Shown: positions 46,420 to 55,590, counted from the first letter of the stretch. The stretch: 64,000 bases of DNA from Thalassospira tepidiphila MCCC 1A03514 (GCF_001662875.1 NZ_JPVZ01000002.1:62001-126000), one strand, 5' to 3'. Translations and numbers: made by a program. Notes: generated from the letters alone by a model not told the origin.

Positions 46420-47229
46420 ATGACCCATGACTTGCCAACGCCACAGCCTGCAAAGCCCGAATATCTCAACCGTCCAGATGGCTTAAAAATCGCATACCAT
46501 CACGTGCCGGGCAAGCCATCTGACGTACAGGTGCACAATACACCCGGTGTAATGTTTCTCGGCGGGTTCATGTCAGACATGACCGGCACCAAGGCAACCC
46601 ACCTTGAGGCGCACTGCATTCGGCAGGGGGTGGCTTATACCCGCTTTGATTACACTGGTCACGGACAATCGTCAGGCAAATTTGCCGACGGCACCATCGG
46701 TCAGTGGGCACGTGATGCCATTGCAGTTCTTGATGAAATCACCTCTGGCCCGCAGATTCTTGTCGGCTCTTCGATGGGCGGCTGGATCATGCTTCTCGCA
46801 GCCCTCGCCCGACCGGAACGCATTGCCGGGTTGGTTGGCATTGCTGCTGCCCCCGACTTCACCGAAGACCTGATGTGGGCGCAGTTCAGCGAAGAACAGA
46901 AAAAGACCATTATGGATAAAGGCGCGCTGATCGAGCCGACCGAATATGGCGATGATCCATACACGATCACCCGCGATCTGATTGAGGATGGCCGCAATCA
47001 GCTTTTATTGCGCAAGCGGATTAATCTGAAATGCCCGGTCCGGCTGGTTCAGGGCATGCAGGACCCGGATGTACCGTGGCAGACAGCGATCCGCCTGACC
47101 GAGGCGCTGGTATCTGAGGATGTCCGTGTAGATTTGATCAAGACCGGTGATCACCGCCTTTCGGAGCCAGATCAGCTTGACGTGATCACCAAACATATCG
47201 ACGAAGTGATCGCAAAGACGACGGGATAA
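46420..47229 (+). CDS. Alpha/beta hydrolase
   Basis: A 269-residue serine hydrolase resembling the ABHD10-like group. The nucleophile elbow is GSSMGGW, the oxyanion strand GVMFLGGFMSDMTGTKA, and the late Asp (DPDVPW) and His (TGDHRLS) complete a triad. Substrate unknown; relatives are thioesterases or esterases. ATG at 46420 was preferred to the TTG at 46411. A terminator whose stem lies inside the 3' end of the convergent Rieske gene follows. Confidence 0.85.
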   Translation: MTHDLPTPQPAKPEYLNRPDGLKIAYHHVPGKPSDVQVHNTPGVMFLGGFMSDMTGTKATHLEAHCIRQGVAYTRFDYTGHGQSSGKFADGTIGQWARDAIAVLDEITSGPQILVGSSMGGWIMLLAALARPERIAGLVGIAAAPDFTEDLMWAQFSEEQKKTIMDKGALIEPTEYGDDPYTITRDLIEDGRNQLLLRKRINLKCPVRLVQGMQDPDVPWQTAIRLTEALVSEDVRVDLIKTGDHRLSEPDQLDVITKHIDEVIAKTTG

Positions 47230-47262
47230 TGCGCTATCTCGCATAAATTACTTATGCCGATA

Positions 47263-47300
47263 GACGATCAGGCCAAAACGACCTGATCGTCTTTTATTTT
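47263..47300 (+). terminator. Terminator of the hydrolase gene, overlapping the Rieske gene end
   Basis: GACGATCAGG and CCTGATCGTC form a perfect 10-base-pair stem followed by TTTTATTTT on the plus strand. The downstream arm and T-run coincide with the last codons of the convergent Rieske-protein gene, whose stop also lies within the hairpin. Confidence 0.85.
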
Positions 47301-47603
47301 CACTGCAACCGGTTCAAGCATATCACCCGTGCACGGGCCGGATAAACATTCACCGTCCTCGATGCGAAAGCGTGCGCCATGGGTCGAACAGATGATTTCA
47401 TCGCCAAAGTCGCTGATGAATTCATCTGGTTCCATATCCAGTGGTACACCGATATGCGGGCAGCTGTTGATATAGCCAAAGACGTCGTCACCACTGCGCA
47501 CGACAAAAATGCCTGTGCCGCCAAGATTAAGACCCTTTGCGCCGGTGGCATCAAGATCGCTAAGCGCGCAAAGGACCGTTCCCGCCGCAGGAAGGTCACT
47601 CAT
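47268..47603 (-). CDS. Rieske [2Fe-2S] domain protein
   Basis: A 111-residue soluble Rieske ferredoxin. Cluster ligands are in SCPHIGVPL (Cys-x-His) and ICSTHGARF (Cys-x2-His), both complete. Such small proteins carry electrons to oxygenases or other partners; none is adjacent. It overlaps the EVE-domain gene upstream by 4 bases and is the last gene of the tsaD-gpsA-yciI-EVE string. Confidence 0.88.
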   Translation of the reverse strand: MSDLPAAGTVLCALSDLDATGAKGLNLGGTGIFVVRSGDDVFGYINSCPHIGVPLDMEPDEFISDFGDEIICSTHGARFRIEDGECLSGPCTGDMLEPVAVKIKDDQVVLA

Positions 47604-48013
47604 GGGTCGACCCCGCCCATCTCGCAGATCGCAGCCCAGGACGCTTCATCAATCGGCATGACCGACAGACGCGATTGCTTGAGCAAGGCGAGATCAGAAA
47701 AGCGCGGATCGGCCTTGATATCGGCAAGGGTCACTGGCGTTTTCAGCGGCTTGACTGTCTCGAAATCAACCTGAACAAACTTGCCCTTCTCATCGGTCGG
47801 ATCCGGGTAATATTCGCGCACCACTTTAACAATCCCGACTATGCGTTTTTCATTGACCGAGTGATAAAAGAACGCCTTGTCGCCGATTTTCATTGCGCGC
47901 AGGTTCTTGGCTGCCTGATGGTTCCGCACACCATCCCAGCCTTCAACACCCTTCTTGACCTGATCGTCCCACGACCAGCTTCCCGGTTCGGTTTTGACCA
48001 GCCAATACGCCAT
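47600..48013 (-). CDS. EVE-domain (PUA-like) protein
   Basis: A 137-residue EVE-domain protein: MAYWLVKTEPGSWSWDDQVKKG, WDGVRNHQAAKNLRAMKIGDKAFFYHS and the ADIKADPRFSDLALLKQSRLSVMPI segment are standard. The fold is related to PUA and YTH domains and binds modified bases, but the role of these single-domain proteins is not settled. Coupled to the Rieske gene by an ATGA overlap and 3 bases from the YciI gene. Confidence 0.9.
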   Translation of the reverse strand: MAYWLVKTEPGSWSWDDQVKKGVEGWDGVRNHQAAKNLRAMKIGDKAFFYHSVNEKRIVGIVKVVREYYPDPTDEKGKFVQVDFETVKPLKTPVTLADIKADPRFSDLALLKQSRLSVMPIDEASWAAICEMGGVDP

Positions 48014-48016
48014 GGA

Positions 48017-48295
48017 TCAGAAGACCTTCTTGAACGGGCGAATAACAACAGATTCGAACAGGCCAGCCTTGGCATAAGGATCATTGGCAGCAAATTCGCG
48101 CGCATCTTCGATGGCATCAAACTCGATGATAAAGACCGAACCATTCATGCCTTCCATATCGGGATCAAGGGTCGGACCAGCCGCAACGATGCGATCAGCA
48201 AAACCGCCTTTGATATAGGCAAGATGGTCTTCGCGGTTGGCCTTGCGCACATCAAGGTGGCCGGGCTTGTCAACACAACGGATGTAGAAATGCAT
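48017..48295 (-). CDS. YciI-family protein
   Basis: A 92-residue ferredoxin-like alpha/beta-fold protein of the YciI family: RCVDKPGHLDVRKANREDHLAYIK, VAAGPTLD and NGSVFIIEFDAIEDAREFAANDPYAKAGLF. Some members are decarboxylase-like or dehalogenase-like; no activity is proven for this branch. Its neighbours tsaD, gpsA and EVE are commonly found together in alphaproteobacteria. Confidence 0.87.
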   Translation of the reverse strand: MHFYIRCVDKPGHLDVRKANREDHLAYIKGGFADRIVAAGPTLDPDMEGMNGSVFIIEFDAIEDAREFAANDPYAKAGLFESVVIRPFKKVF

Positions 48296-48398
48296 GGACT
48301 GTTTCCTGCTACTTTATGGGATCAATGACCGTAATGTGACAGATGGTTCAGCCATTCTCAAGCCGAACCAACACTGTGCCAATCCGCGATGTGAAAAA

Positions 48399-49403
48399 TC
48401 AGTCGGCCTTTTCAAGCTCGTCACGGAACGGGCGCTGCAGCAGGGCATTAATTGTGCTGCGCAGATCCGCATCGTGATTGGCGACCTGATCAACAGCCGT
48501 ACAGATCGGCATTTCGACACCATATTTGCTGGCAACGGCGGTGATGGATGCCGCGGTATGCACGCCCTCAGTGACGGAACGGCGTTCGGCCAGAATGTCC
48601 TGTGCCTTGCGACCTTCGCCCAGTGCGACGCCAAAGGTGTAATTGCGTGACAACGTGCCGGTGCAGGTCAGGGTCAAGTCACCAAGACCGGCCAAGCCCA
48701 GCATGGTTTCAACCCGGCCGCCCATAGCAACCGCCAGACGTGACATTTCGGCAATACCACGGGTAATCAGGGCTGCACGGGCGTTGTCACCCAGTTTCAG
48801 TCCGGCCACCACGCCACTGGCAATCGCCAGAACGTTCTTGATCGCGCCAGCCACCTCAACACCAGCTACGTCGGTACTGAAATAGGGGCGGAATTCCGGC
48901 GTGCCGATCAACTCCACCAGCCGTTTGCCCAAGGCACGGTCTTCACAGGCCAGCGTGATTGCGGCTGGCAGGCCGATCGCGACCTCCTTGGCAAAGGTCG
49001 GGCCAGACAAAACCGCTACCGGCACGTTTCCAAGGGTTTCGGAGACCACCTGTGCCATCAGGGCACCGGTTTCCTTTTCAATGCCCTTGCAGCAAATTAC
49101 CGCCGGAAGCTGATCTGGCCAATGCGATGACAGCTTGATCAGGGTCTCACGCAAATGCTGTGCCGGTGTCACCAGCAAAACCGCATCAGAATCGCGCAGA
49201 CCTTCGTAATGTGTGGTTGCCCGCAACGCCCCCGGAAGCTCTATACCCGGCAGGTAAAGATCGTTCTCACCTTTGGTGTTGATCCGATCAGTCAGTTCTT
49301 CATTGCGCAAAATCAGTTCAACGTCTTCACCGGCCCGCACAGCCTGCACAGCCAGAGCCGTTCCCCAAGCACCGCCACCCACAACTGTAATGCGCTTTTT
49401 CAT
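48399..49403 (-). CDS. gpsA: Glycerol-3-phosphate dehydrogenase [NAD(P)+] GpsA
   Basis: A 334-residue enzyme producing sn-glycerol 3-phosphate from dihydroxyacetone phosphate for phospholipid synthesis. The N-terminal GGGAWGTALAVQ motif binds NAD(P)H, and KNVLAIASGVVAGLKLGDNARAALITRG is the catalytic signature with the lysine. The late VTEGVHTAASI is also typical. It is 68 bases downstream of tsaD on the same strand. Confidence 0.95.
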   Translation of the reverse strand: MKKRITVVGGGAWGTALAVQAVRAGEDVELILRNEELTDRINTKGENDLYLPGIELPGALRATTHYEGLRDSDAVLLVTPAQHLRETLIKLSSHWPDQLPAVICCKGIEKETGALMAQVVSETLGNVPVAVLSGPTFAKEVAIGLPAAITLACEDRALGKRLVELIGTPEFRPYFSTDVAGVEVAGAIKNVLAIASGVVAGLKLGDNARAALITRGIAEMSRLAVAMGGRVETMLGLAGLGDLTLTCTGTLSRNYTFGVALGEGRKAQDILAERRSVTEGVHTAASITAVASKYGVEMPICTAVDQVANHDADLRSTINALLQRPFRDELEKAD

Positions 49404-49471
49404 GATGTTTGTCCGGCAAAAATGAAGTTGTTTCGAGGATCGGCAAATACGTCAAACGCGGCAGATGGACC

Positions 49472-50530
49472 TTACGCCTTGACCCCGGCACCCGGGCGTT
49501 TGGGGGCCTCAGGATCCAGTGGCCAGCGCGGACGCGGCTTGAAATCAAGATCATCGCGTTCACCCAGACGGAATCGCTCCAACCCTGCCCAGGCAATCAT
49601 CACGGCATTGTCGGTACAAAGGTGAAGCGGTGGCGCGACCAGCTCCATCCCGGCCTGATCGGTCAGTTCCACAAGACGCCCACGCAGATACTTGTTGGCC
49701 GCAACCCCGCCGGCAAGCACCAGCGTTTTGCCGCCGGGGTAATCGCGCATGAATTCAAACACGGCATTGCGCGCGCGATCAATCAGGGTGTCACCCACCG
49801 CACGCTGGAAAGATGCAGCAAGGTCGGTTTTGACCTCATCGGTTTGTTGTTCGACCGGGAAGCCATCCAGATAGGTCCGAACAGCTGTCTTGAGACCCGA
49901 GAAGGAGAAGTCACACCCTGGCCTTCCACGCAACGGGCGCGGCAAACCGAACCGGTTCGGATCACCCTTGGCGGCGACCTTTTCAAGCGCGGGACCACCG
50001 GGATAGCCTAGCCCCATCATCTTGGCGGTTTTGTCAAACGCCTCGCCGACCGCGTCGTCAATGGTGGTGCCGATGCGCTTGTACTTGCCAACACCCTCGA
50101 CGATCAGGACCTGACAATGGCCACCGGACACCAGCAACAGCAGATAGGGAAAGGCGACGTCATCGGTCAAACGCACAGTCAGCGCGTGACCTTCCAGATG
50201 ATTGACGGCAAGAAAAGGTTTTTGGGCGGCAAAGGCAATCGCCTTTGCCGTCATGGTACCAACCATCACGCCACCGATCAGCCCCGGCCCCCCGGTGCAA
50301 GCAACGGCATCAAGATCATCAAAATCAACACCGGCATCATCCATGGCCTCGGCCACCAGACGATCAAGATGTTCAAGATGGGCACGTGCGGCAATTTCCG
50401 GCACCACACCGCCATAGGGTCGATGATCGTCAAGCTGAGACAGCACACGGTTTGCCAGAATTTCGCGCTTGTCGTTCACGACAGCAGTGGCCGTTTCGTC
50501 ACAACTTGTTTCGATACCCAGAACGATCAT
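49472..50530 (-). CDS. tsaD: tRNA N6-threonylcarbamoyladenosine synthase TsaD
   Basis: The 352-residue catalytic protein that transfers threonylcarbamoyl to A37 of t[21 protein letters not shown] opens the ASKHA fold, NHLEGHALT has the metal-binding histidine pair, and [10 protein letters not shown] and [13 protein letters not shown] follow. ATG at 50530 with AGGA upstream was chosen; a longer frame to 50671 has no family support. TsaE is also in this window. It is divergent from hemC. Confidence 0.95.
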   Translation of the reverse strand: MIVLGIETSCDETATAVVNDKREILANRVLSQLDDHRPYGGVVPEIAARAHLEHLDRLVAEAMDDAGVDFDDLDAVACTGGPGLIGGVMVGTMTAKAIAFAAQKPFLAVNHLEGHALTVRLTDDVAFPYLLLLVSGGHCQVLIVEGVGKYKRIGTTIDDAVGEAFDKTAKMMGLGYPGGPALEKVAAKGDPNRFGLPRPLRGRPGCDFSFSGLKTAVRTYLDGFPVEQQTDEVKTDLAASFQRAVGDTLIDRARNAVFEFMRDYPGGKTLVLAGGVAANKYLRGRLVELTDQAGMELVAPPLHLCTDNAVMIAWAGLERFRLGERDDLDFKPRPRWPLDPEAPKRPGAGVKA

Positions 50531-50783
50531 GATCCTGATCCGTTTTACCAACTCTGCCGACACGGACGGCAATCGGAATCCTATTACAGGTGTGACGATG
50601 ATGTAGCGGAAAGTTCCTGCGCTTTCCACCCCCGTGCAGCGCAAGTGCCATATGCAGTTATCGCGCTTCACGAAGGCAGCGAAAATTTTGAACCGCGACC
50701 TAAATCAATGCAGCCCAGTTTCGAGCGATTACAATAACCGAAAATTCAGCCTGTTGCCGGTGGCACTAGGCTGCCCGCGGACC

Positions 50784-50812
50784 TTGTTTTTAAACAGTTT
50801 TAAGACTAAGAC
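50784..50812 (+). promoter_or_regulatory. Possible hemC promoter giving a leaderless transcript
   Basis: TTGTTT and TAAGAC are 17 bases apart, and the -10 element ends 8 bases before the hemC ATG. No ribosome site precedes that ATG. Together this would fit a leaderless mRNA; the promoter match itself is mediocre. Confidence 0.3.
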
Positions 50813-50819
50813 TTCACTC

Positions 50820-51764
50820 ATGACAGATACAGCAAAACTTCGCATCGGTACCCGCGGTTCGCCCCTGGCTTTGGCACAGGCGCATGAGGTCCGTGACAAA
50901 CTGGCAAATGCCCATCCGGAACTAGCCGAAGAAGGTGCAATTGCCGTCACCGTGATCACCACAACCGGCGACAAGATCCTTGATCGCGCCTTGTCGGAAA
51001 TCGGCGGCAAGGGACTGTTTACCAAGGAAATCGATGACGCCCTTCTGGGTGGCGAAATCGACCTGGCTGTTCACAGCATGAAGGATGTGCCAACTGTTCT
51101 GCCCGATGGCATGATCCTGCCAACCATCCTGCCGCGCGAAGATGTCCGCGATGCATTTATTTCGCTGAAATACAAAAGCTTTGCCGAAATGCCCGCCGGG
51201 TCCGTGATCGGATCGGCCAGCCTTCGTCGTCAGGCCATGATCCTGAACAAATATCCCGACCTCAAGGTGGTGACGTTCCGCGGGAATGTGCAAACCCGTT
51301 TGCGCAAACTCAGCGAAGAACAGGTTGATGCCACACTTCTGGCAATGGCGGGCCTGAACCGTTTGGGGCAGCCCGACATCGCCACAGCCCCGATTTCCGA
51401 AGACGATATGTTGCCGGCAGTTGCGCAAGGCGCCATTGGCATTACCATCCGTGAAGATGATGCACAGTGCAAAAAATGGCTTGCTGCGCTTCATTGCGAA
51501 ACCTCTGCCATTCGCGTGGCAGCAGAACGTGCAGCGCTTAAGGCACTTGATGGATCATGCCGCACCCCGATCGCAGCACTGGCCGAGTTTCAGGATGATG
51601 GCAGCCTGCGCCTGCGTGTATCGATTGTGCGCCCGGACGGCAGCGAACGCCTTGATACCGAACGCATGGTCGCCAAACCCGATATCGCAACAGCGATGGC
51701 GGCTGGCACGGATGCCGGTGAAGAACTCAAGCAACGTGGCGGACCGGACTTCATTACCGCCTGA
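50820..51764 (+). CDS. hemC: Porphobilinogen deaminase (hydroxymethylbilane synthase)
   Basis: A 314-residue enzyme joining four porphobilinogens into hydroxymethylbilane. LRIGTRGSPLALAQAHEV, VHSMKDVPT with active-site residues, and GSCRTPIAAL with the cysteine that binds the dipyrromethane cofactor are all present. ATG at 50820 was chosen because the family starts here; the frame extends to 50634 but that part is not conserved-looking. First gene of hemC-hemD-mic60-hemY, divergent from tsaD. Confidence 0.95.
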   Translation: MTDTAKLRIGTRGSPLALAQAHEVRDKLANAHPELAEEGAIAVTVITTTGDKILDRALSEIGGKGLFTKEIDDALLGGEIDLAVHSMKDVPTVLPDGMILPTILPREDVRDAFISLKYKSFAEMPAGSVIGSASLRRQAMILNKYPDLKVVTFRGNVQTRLRKLSEEQVDATLLAMAGLNRLGQPDIATAPISEDDMLPAVAQGAIGITIREDDAQCKKWLAALHCETSAIRVAAERAALKALDGSCRTPIAALAEFQDDGSLRLRVSIVRPDGSERLDTERMVAKPDIATAMAAGTDAGEELKQRGGPDFITA

Positions 51765-51801
51765 CTAGAATCAGGACCCTAGGCAACAGACAGGGACGCA
51801 G

Positions 51802-52521
51802 ATGGGACCCTTGGTGCTAAATACCCGGCCCGATACCGACTCTACCGACCTTTTGGCAGCACTTGATAAGCGCGGCTATCGTCACCTGTCTGCGCCAATG
51901 CTGAATATTACCTTTCCAGTGCCCACAGGCCCGCTTGATATCAAGAAATACCAAGCGGTGATTTTCACATCGGCGAACGGGGTCCGGGCATTTGCCAAAC
52001 TGACCGGGGATCGGTCGCTTCCTGCCTATTGTGTTGGTGACGCAACGGCCAGAATGTGCGCCACATTTGGCTTTGATGATGTTTATTCGGCTAATGGTGA
52101 CATCAACGATCTGGCAACGTTAATTCGCAAAAAAGTTGATCCTGCACATGGACCACTTTTCCATCCAGCCGCACGTAAAACGGCGGGTGATCTTGGCCAA
52201 ATGCTTTTGACTGATGGATATGAAGTCGATCGGCAAACCGTTTATGAAGCACACGAAAGCAATTCGGTCCCAGAAGACGTTTTAGAGGCGCTTCGCAATC
52301 ATCATATTGAAGCTGTTTTATTTTTCTCTCCCCGCACTGCGGAAACCTTTGTTAAGCTGGTCCGCAGCTATAAGCTGGAAAGAGACTTGTCCGGAACAAG
52401 CGCGATTTGCCTAAGTCCGGCGGTGCAATCGAAGATATCCGATCTTACATGGTATAGAACACGCGTTGCATCACAACCGACACAAGAATACCTTCTTTCC
52501 GAGCTAGGGTCCCTGTCGTAA
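51802..52521 (+). CDS. hemD: Uroporphyrinogen-III synthase
   Basis: A 239-residue HemD that cyclises hydroxymethylbilane to uroporphyrinogen III. HemD diverges quickly; recognisable parts are LNTRPDTDSTDLLAALDKRG, YQAVIFTSANGVRAFAK, YCVGDATARMCATFGF and AVLFFSPRTAETFVKL. CAGGGACG lies ahead of the ATG. It follows hemC by 37 bases. Its third-position base composition looks slightly richer in A/T than hemC, common for this family. Confidence 0.9.
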   Translation: MGPLVLNTRPDTDSTDLLAALDKRGYRHLSAPMLNITFPVPTGPLDIKKYQAVIFTSANGVRAFAKLTGDRSLPAYCVGDATARMCATFGFDDVYSANGDINDLATLIRKKVDPAHGPLFHPAARKTAGDLGQMLLTDGYEVDRQTVYEAHESNSVPEDVLEALRNHHIEAVLFFSPRTAETFVKLVRSYKLERDLSGTSAICLSPAVQSKISDLTWYRTRVASQPTQEYLLSELGSLS

Positions 52522-52545
52522 TGGCTTCCTGCGCCTGACGCCGTT

Positions 52546-54093
52546 TTGGGAATAACCGCAAACTGCAATGGTCTGATCGTGAAAACACCAGAAACGCCAA
52601 AAACCAATGCTTCCGCAAAATCGGCCGACACCAAAGAGTCGTCCGACACCATTTCCGTCGACAGCAAAGGCAATGCGAAATCGTCCGCCAAAACGGCCGA
52701 TACCGGCACAACTGCCAAATCCAGCGTGCCAAACTCAGGTACGATCAAATCTGGTGAAACCACTGCGAAAAAGGACGGCGGCCCTGCGGACAAAACCGCA
52801 AGCAGCACAACTGCCGCAGCAACCGATACGTCAAAACCCGACACCAAAGCCGCTGACGATAAAAAGACATCTACAGCGAAATCAAGCGCGCCCGCAAAAC
52901 AGAAAAGCGGCGGTGGCAAAGCGCTGTTTTTGTTTGTGATCATTATCGTCGGTGCCCTGGCCGCAGGCTGGCTGACACGCGCAATCTGGTGGCGCGATGC
53001 AGAACCGGTTCTGACCCAGTATGTACCAAGCGACATTCTTGCCGAAATCGCACCTGAGGGCTACGGCCCGGATGCGACCAATGGCAGCGAGATTACAGTC
53101 ACCAACACCCCGTCAGACAATGGTTCATCTGATGGTGCAACGCCTCCTGCCCCCAACGAAGATGCCGCCATGGCCGAAAAGGATGACGGCGTGTTGGCAA
53201 CCGAGGGGATGCTTCCAACTGTTACGGATGAAAGCGCCTCTACAGCGAACTCAAACCCCATCCCGGATGGATCTGTTGTCATTGACCCGGACCTGACCGA
53301 ACGCCTTTCGCGTCTGGAAGGCACGATTGATGCGCTTCGCGAACGTCTGAACAATGAACGTGGCGATACGCTGAACAACACGGTTGCGCGCCGCATGGCA
53401 GAGATCGAAACCCGTACCGCCCCGATCGAGGAACTGGCACGGGTCGAAAGCGAACTGGCTGGTGTCGCCAATGAAATGCGCGAGCTGTCTGCTCGCCTGT
53501 CAACCATGGAGGAAGAAATCCGTGCGACCAGCGGTCTGCGGGTTGAAAGCCGTGGTCAGGCTATTGCCATGGCCGTGACCATCCTGCGCGATGCCCTTCA
53601 ACGTGGTGGACCGTTCGTGATTGCCCTGAACCAGCTTGAACGCAGTGCAGGCGATGACGAAGTCATTGAAGAACAGATCGCAACCCTGAAACCGTTGGCA
53701 GATCAAGGCGCGCCGACCCTTGAAAAACTGCGTCAATCTTTCCCGGCGATGGCACAGGAAGCAGTTGCAGCTGCCACAGATGATCATTCGGGCAGTGTCC
53801 TTGATGCGACTTGGGCCAACATCAAGAAGCTGGTTCCGATCCGGCGCGTTGATGCCGCAGGCGAAGAGTCGCTTGAAGGTCGTCTGGTTCTGGCGGAAAA
53901 CGCGTTGGCGCAGGATGATCTTGATGCCGCCGTTGCCGCCCTTCAGGGGGTCGAAGGTGACCATGCCGCGGCTGCGGTAAGTGACTGGCTTGAGGCTGCC
54001 GAAAACCGTCGGACCCTTAATCAGGCAATTGCGACGCTGAGTTCTCATGCGATTACCATTCTGACCAGTACCAGTTCGGAGGGCAGTCAATGA
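52546..54093 (+). CDS. mic60: Alphaproteobacterial Mic60 (mitofilin-family) protein
   Basis: A protein of up to 515 residues related to mitochondrial Mic60, which in alphaproteobacteria shapes or tethers intracytoplasmic and envelope membranes. A disordered N-terminus rich in Lys, Ser, Thr, Ala and Asp (about 1-122) leads to one transmembrane helix (about 126-145, FLFVIIIVGALAAGW), a second disordered segment, a coiled coil (about 249-330) and the C-terminal mitofilin domain. Position between hemD and hemY is the conserved location of alphaproteobacterial mic60. The start is uncertain: TTG at 52546 or GTG at 52579, neither with a clear ribosome site. It overlaps hemY by 4 bases. Confidence 0.85.
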   Translation: MGITANCNGLIVKTPETPKTNASAKSADTKESSDTISVDSKGNAKSSAKTADTGTTAKSSVPNSGTIKSGETTAKKDGGPADKTASSTTAAATDTSKPDTKAADDKKTSTAKSSAPAKQKSGGGKALFLFVIIIVGALAAGWLTRAIWWRDAEPVLTQYVPSDILAEIAPEGYGPDATNGSEITVTNTPSDNGSSDGATPPAPNEDAAMAEKDDGVLATEGMLPTVTDESASTANSNPIPDGSVVIDPDLTERLSRLEGTIDALRERLNNERGDTLNNTVARRMAEIETRTAPIEELARVESELAGVANEMRELSARLSTMEEEIRATSGLRVESRGQAIAMAVTILRDALQRGGPFVIALNQLERSAGDDEVIEEQIATLKPLADQGAPTLEKLRQSFPAMAQEAVAAATDDHSGSVLDATWANIKKLVPIRRVDAAGEESLEGRLVLAENALAQDDLDAAVAALQGVEGDHAAAAVSDWLEAAENRRTLNQAIATLSSHAITILTSTSSEGSQ

Positions 54094-55514
54094 TCCGCCT
54101 TCTGATATTTATCCTTATTACAGCAGCGCTGGTTTTCTGCACCGTCTGGTTTGCCGATAATCCGGGCCGCATGACGATTGTCTGGCTGGGATATCGCTTT
54201 GACGGATCGATTGGCATGGTCGCGCTGGGCCTTTTGGCGCTAACCGCCGTGCTCGTTCTACTGTGGCGCGGCTGGACAATCATTGCCAATTCGCCGGGCT
54301 GGCTTGGCCGTCTGCTGGGCAGCCGTCGTCGCAAGAAAGGCCAGCAAGCCCTGACCATGGGATTGCTGGAACTGGCGTCAGGCGATGTGCGCCAGGCGCT
54401 GAAACATACCCGTGCGGTCGACCGGTATCTTGAAGACGATACCCTGACCCGGCTTCTGACAGCACAGGCGGCAGAATTGGACGGCAATAATGACGCCGCC
54501 AAGCGCCAGTTCGAGGCCATGCTGGAAAAACCCGACTCCGCATTCTTTGGGCTGCGGGGCCTTTTGCAATTGGCGTTGAAGGCCAATGACCGCGAAGCCG
54601 CCCTTGATTATGCGGAACGGGCACACCGTCTGCGTCCACGCAATCCGGCGGTCATCGTTACACTGTTTGACTTGCTGCTGACCTCAAGACGCTGGGACCG
54701 GGCGCTTAGCCTGTTGGTTGATGCAGAAAAGGCCGCCGTCTTTAGCGAAAACGAACTGACACATCGCCGTGCACTTTTGATCACGGCCAAGGCAGAAGGC
54801 GCGATTGCCGAAGGCGAAAACGCAGAAGCCACCAAGCTTTTGCGCAAGGCGCTGAATTCTGCACCCGATTTCACCGGTGCAGCTGTGCTTCTGGCCGGGC
54901 TCTATCGTGATCTGAAACAGGATAACAAGGCACGCGACGTCGTAATGCAAAGCTGGGGCACGGCGCCGTCGGCAGCATTGGGTGCGATTTTCCGCGAAAC
55001 GCTGACCGGCGATCCATTGGCAAAAGTCAAAACGGTCGAAAAACTTGTCGCGACCAACCCTAGTCATGTCGAAAGCCAGATTGTTCTGGCCGAAGCAGCG
55101 CTTGAAGCCGATCTTTGGGGAATTGCGCGCGGCAACCTTGAAAAGGCCATGGCCACCAAGGCAGAAGCCCGGCATTACCGGCTGTTGGCCGATCTTGAAC
55201 TGCGTGAAAATCAGGATGGCGCGAAGGCCCGTGAATTGCTGATCAAGGCAAGCCATGCCAACCCGGATCCGGATTGGCGTTGCGGGGCCTGCGGGGCCGA
55301 AACTGACCGCTGGGTTGTTTCCTGCCCGTCCTGTCATTCATTTGGCAGTGTCGACTGGCGCGCACCGCTTCGTGTTCATCAGGATGACGCCGCCAAGGAA
55401 AACGCAGAACCGGAAACCGCAAAACCGTCTGCGATTACACAGACTGGCGTCCTGATTGATCAGGATACAGATTCGGATGGCGCCAAAGATGGCAAGGCAA
55501 CCGTCCAAGCCTGA
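54090..55514 (+). CDS. hemY: HemY-family TPR membrane protein with C-terminal zinc ribbon
   Basis: A 474-residue protein named for its place in heme operons; its exact role is unclear. Two N-terminal transmembrane helices (about 3-24 and 39-62) are followed by a TPR region typical of HemY_N proteins. Near the C-terminus (about 395-423) sits a four-cysteine motif, CGAC then CPSC 16 residues apart, that looks like a rubredoxin or zinc ribbon, comparable in idea to LapB. It starts within the mic60 stop (ATGA) and ends the operon at a strong terminator. A variable acidic tail follows the ribbon. Confidence 0.9.
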   Translation: MIRLLIFILITAALVFCTVWFADNPGRMTIVWLGYRFDGSIGMVALGLLALTAVLVLLWRGWTIIANSPGWLGRLLGSRRRKKGQQALTMGLLELASGDVRQALKHTRAVDRYLEDDTLTRLLTAQAAELDGNNDAAKRQFEAMLEKPDSAFFGLRGLLQLALKANDREAALDYAERAHRLRPRNPAVIVTLFDLLLTSRRWDRALSLLVDAEKAAVFSENELTHRRALLITAKAEGAIAEGENAEATKLLRKALNSAPDFTGAAVLLAGLYRDLKQDNKARDVVMQSWGTAPSAALGAIFRETLTGDPLAKVKTVEKLVATNPSHVESQIVLAEAALEADLWGIARGNLEKAMATKAEARHYRLLADLELRENQDGAKARELLIKASHANPDPDWRCGACGAETDRWVVSCPSCHSFGSVDWRAPLRVHQDDAAKENAEPETAKPSAITQTGVLIDQDTDSDGAKDGKATVQA

Positions 55515-55539
55515 TGTTTCGTTCTGATGCAATCAACAC

Positions 55540-55576
55540 AAAACCCCGCAAGGCTGCCTTGCGGGGTTTTGCTTTT
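55540..55576. terminator. Bidirectional terminator between hemY and purH
   Basis: AAACCCCGCAAGG and CCTTGCGGGGTTT form a perfect 13-base-pair stem with a 3-base loop, flanked by T-rich sequence on both strands, between convergent genes. Confidence 0.92.
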
Positions 55577-55590
55577 AAAGTCCGAAACGC

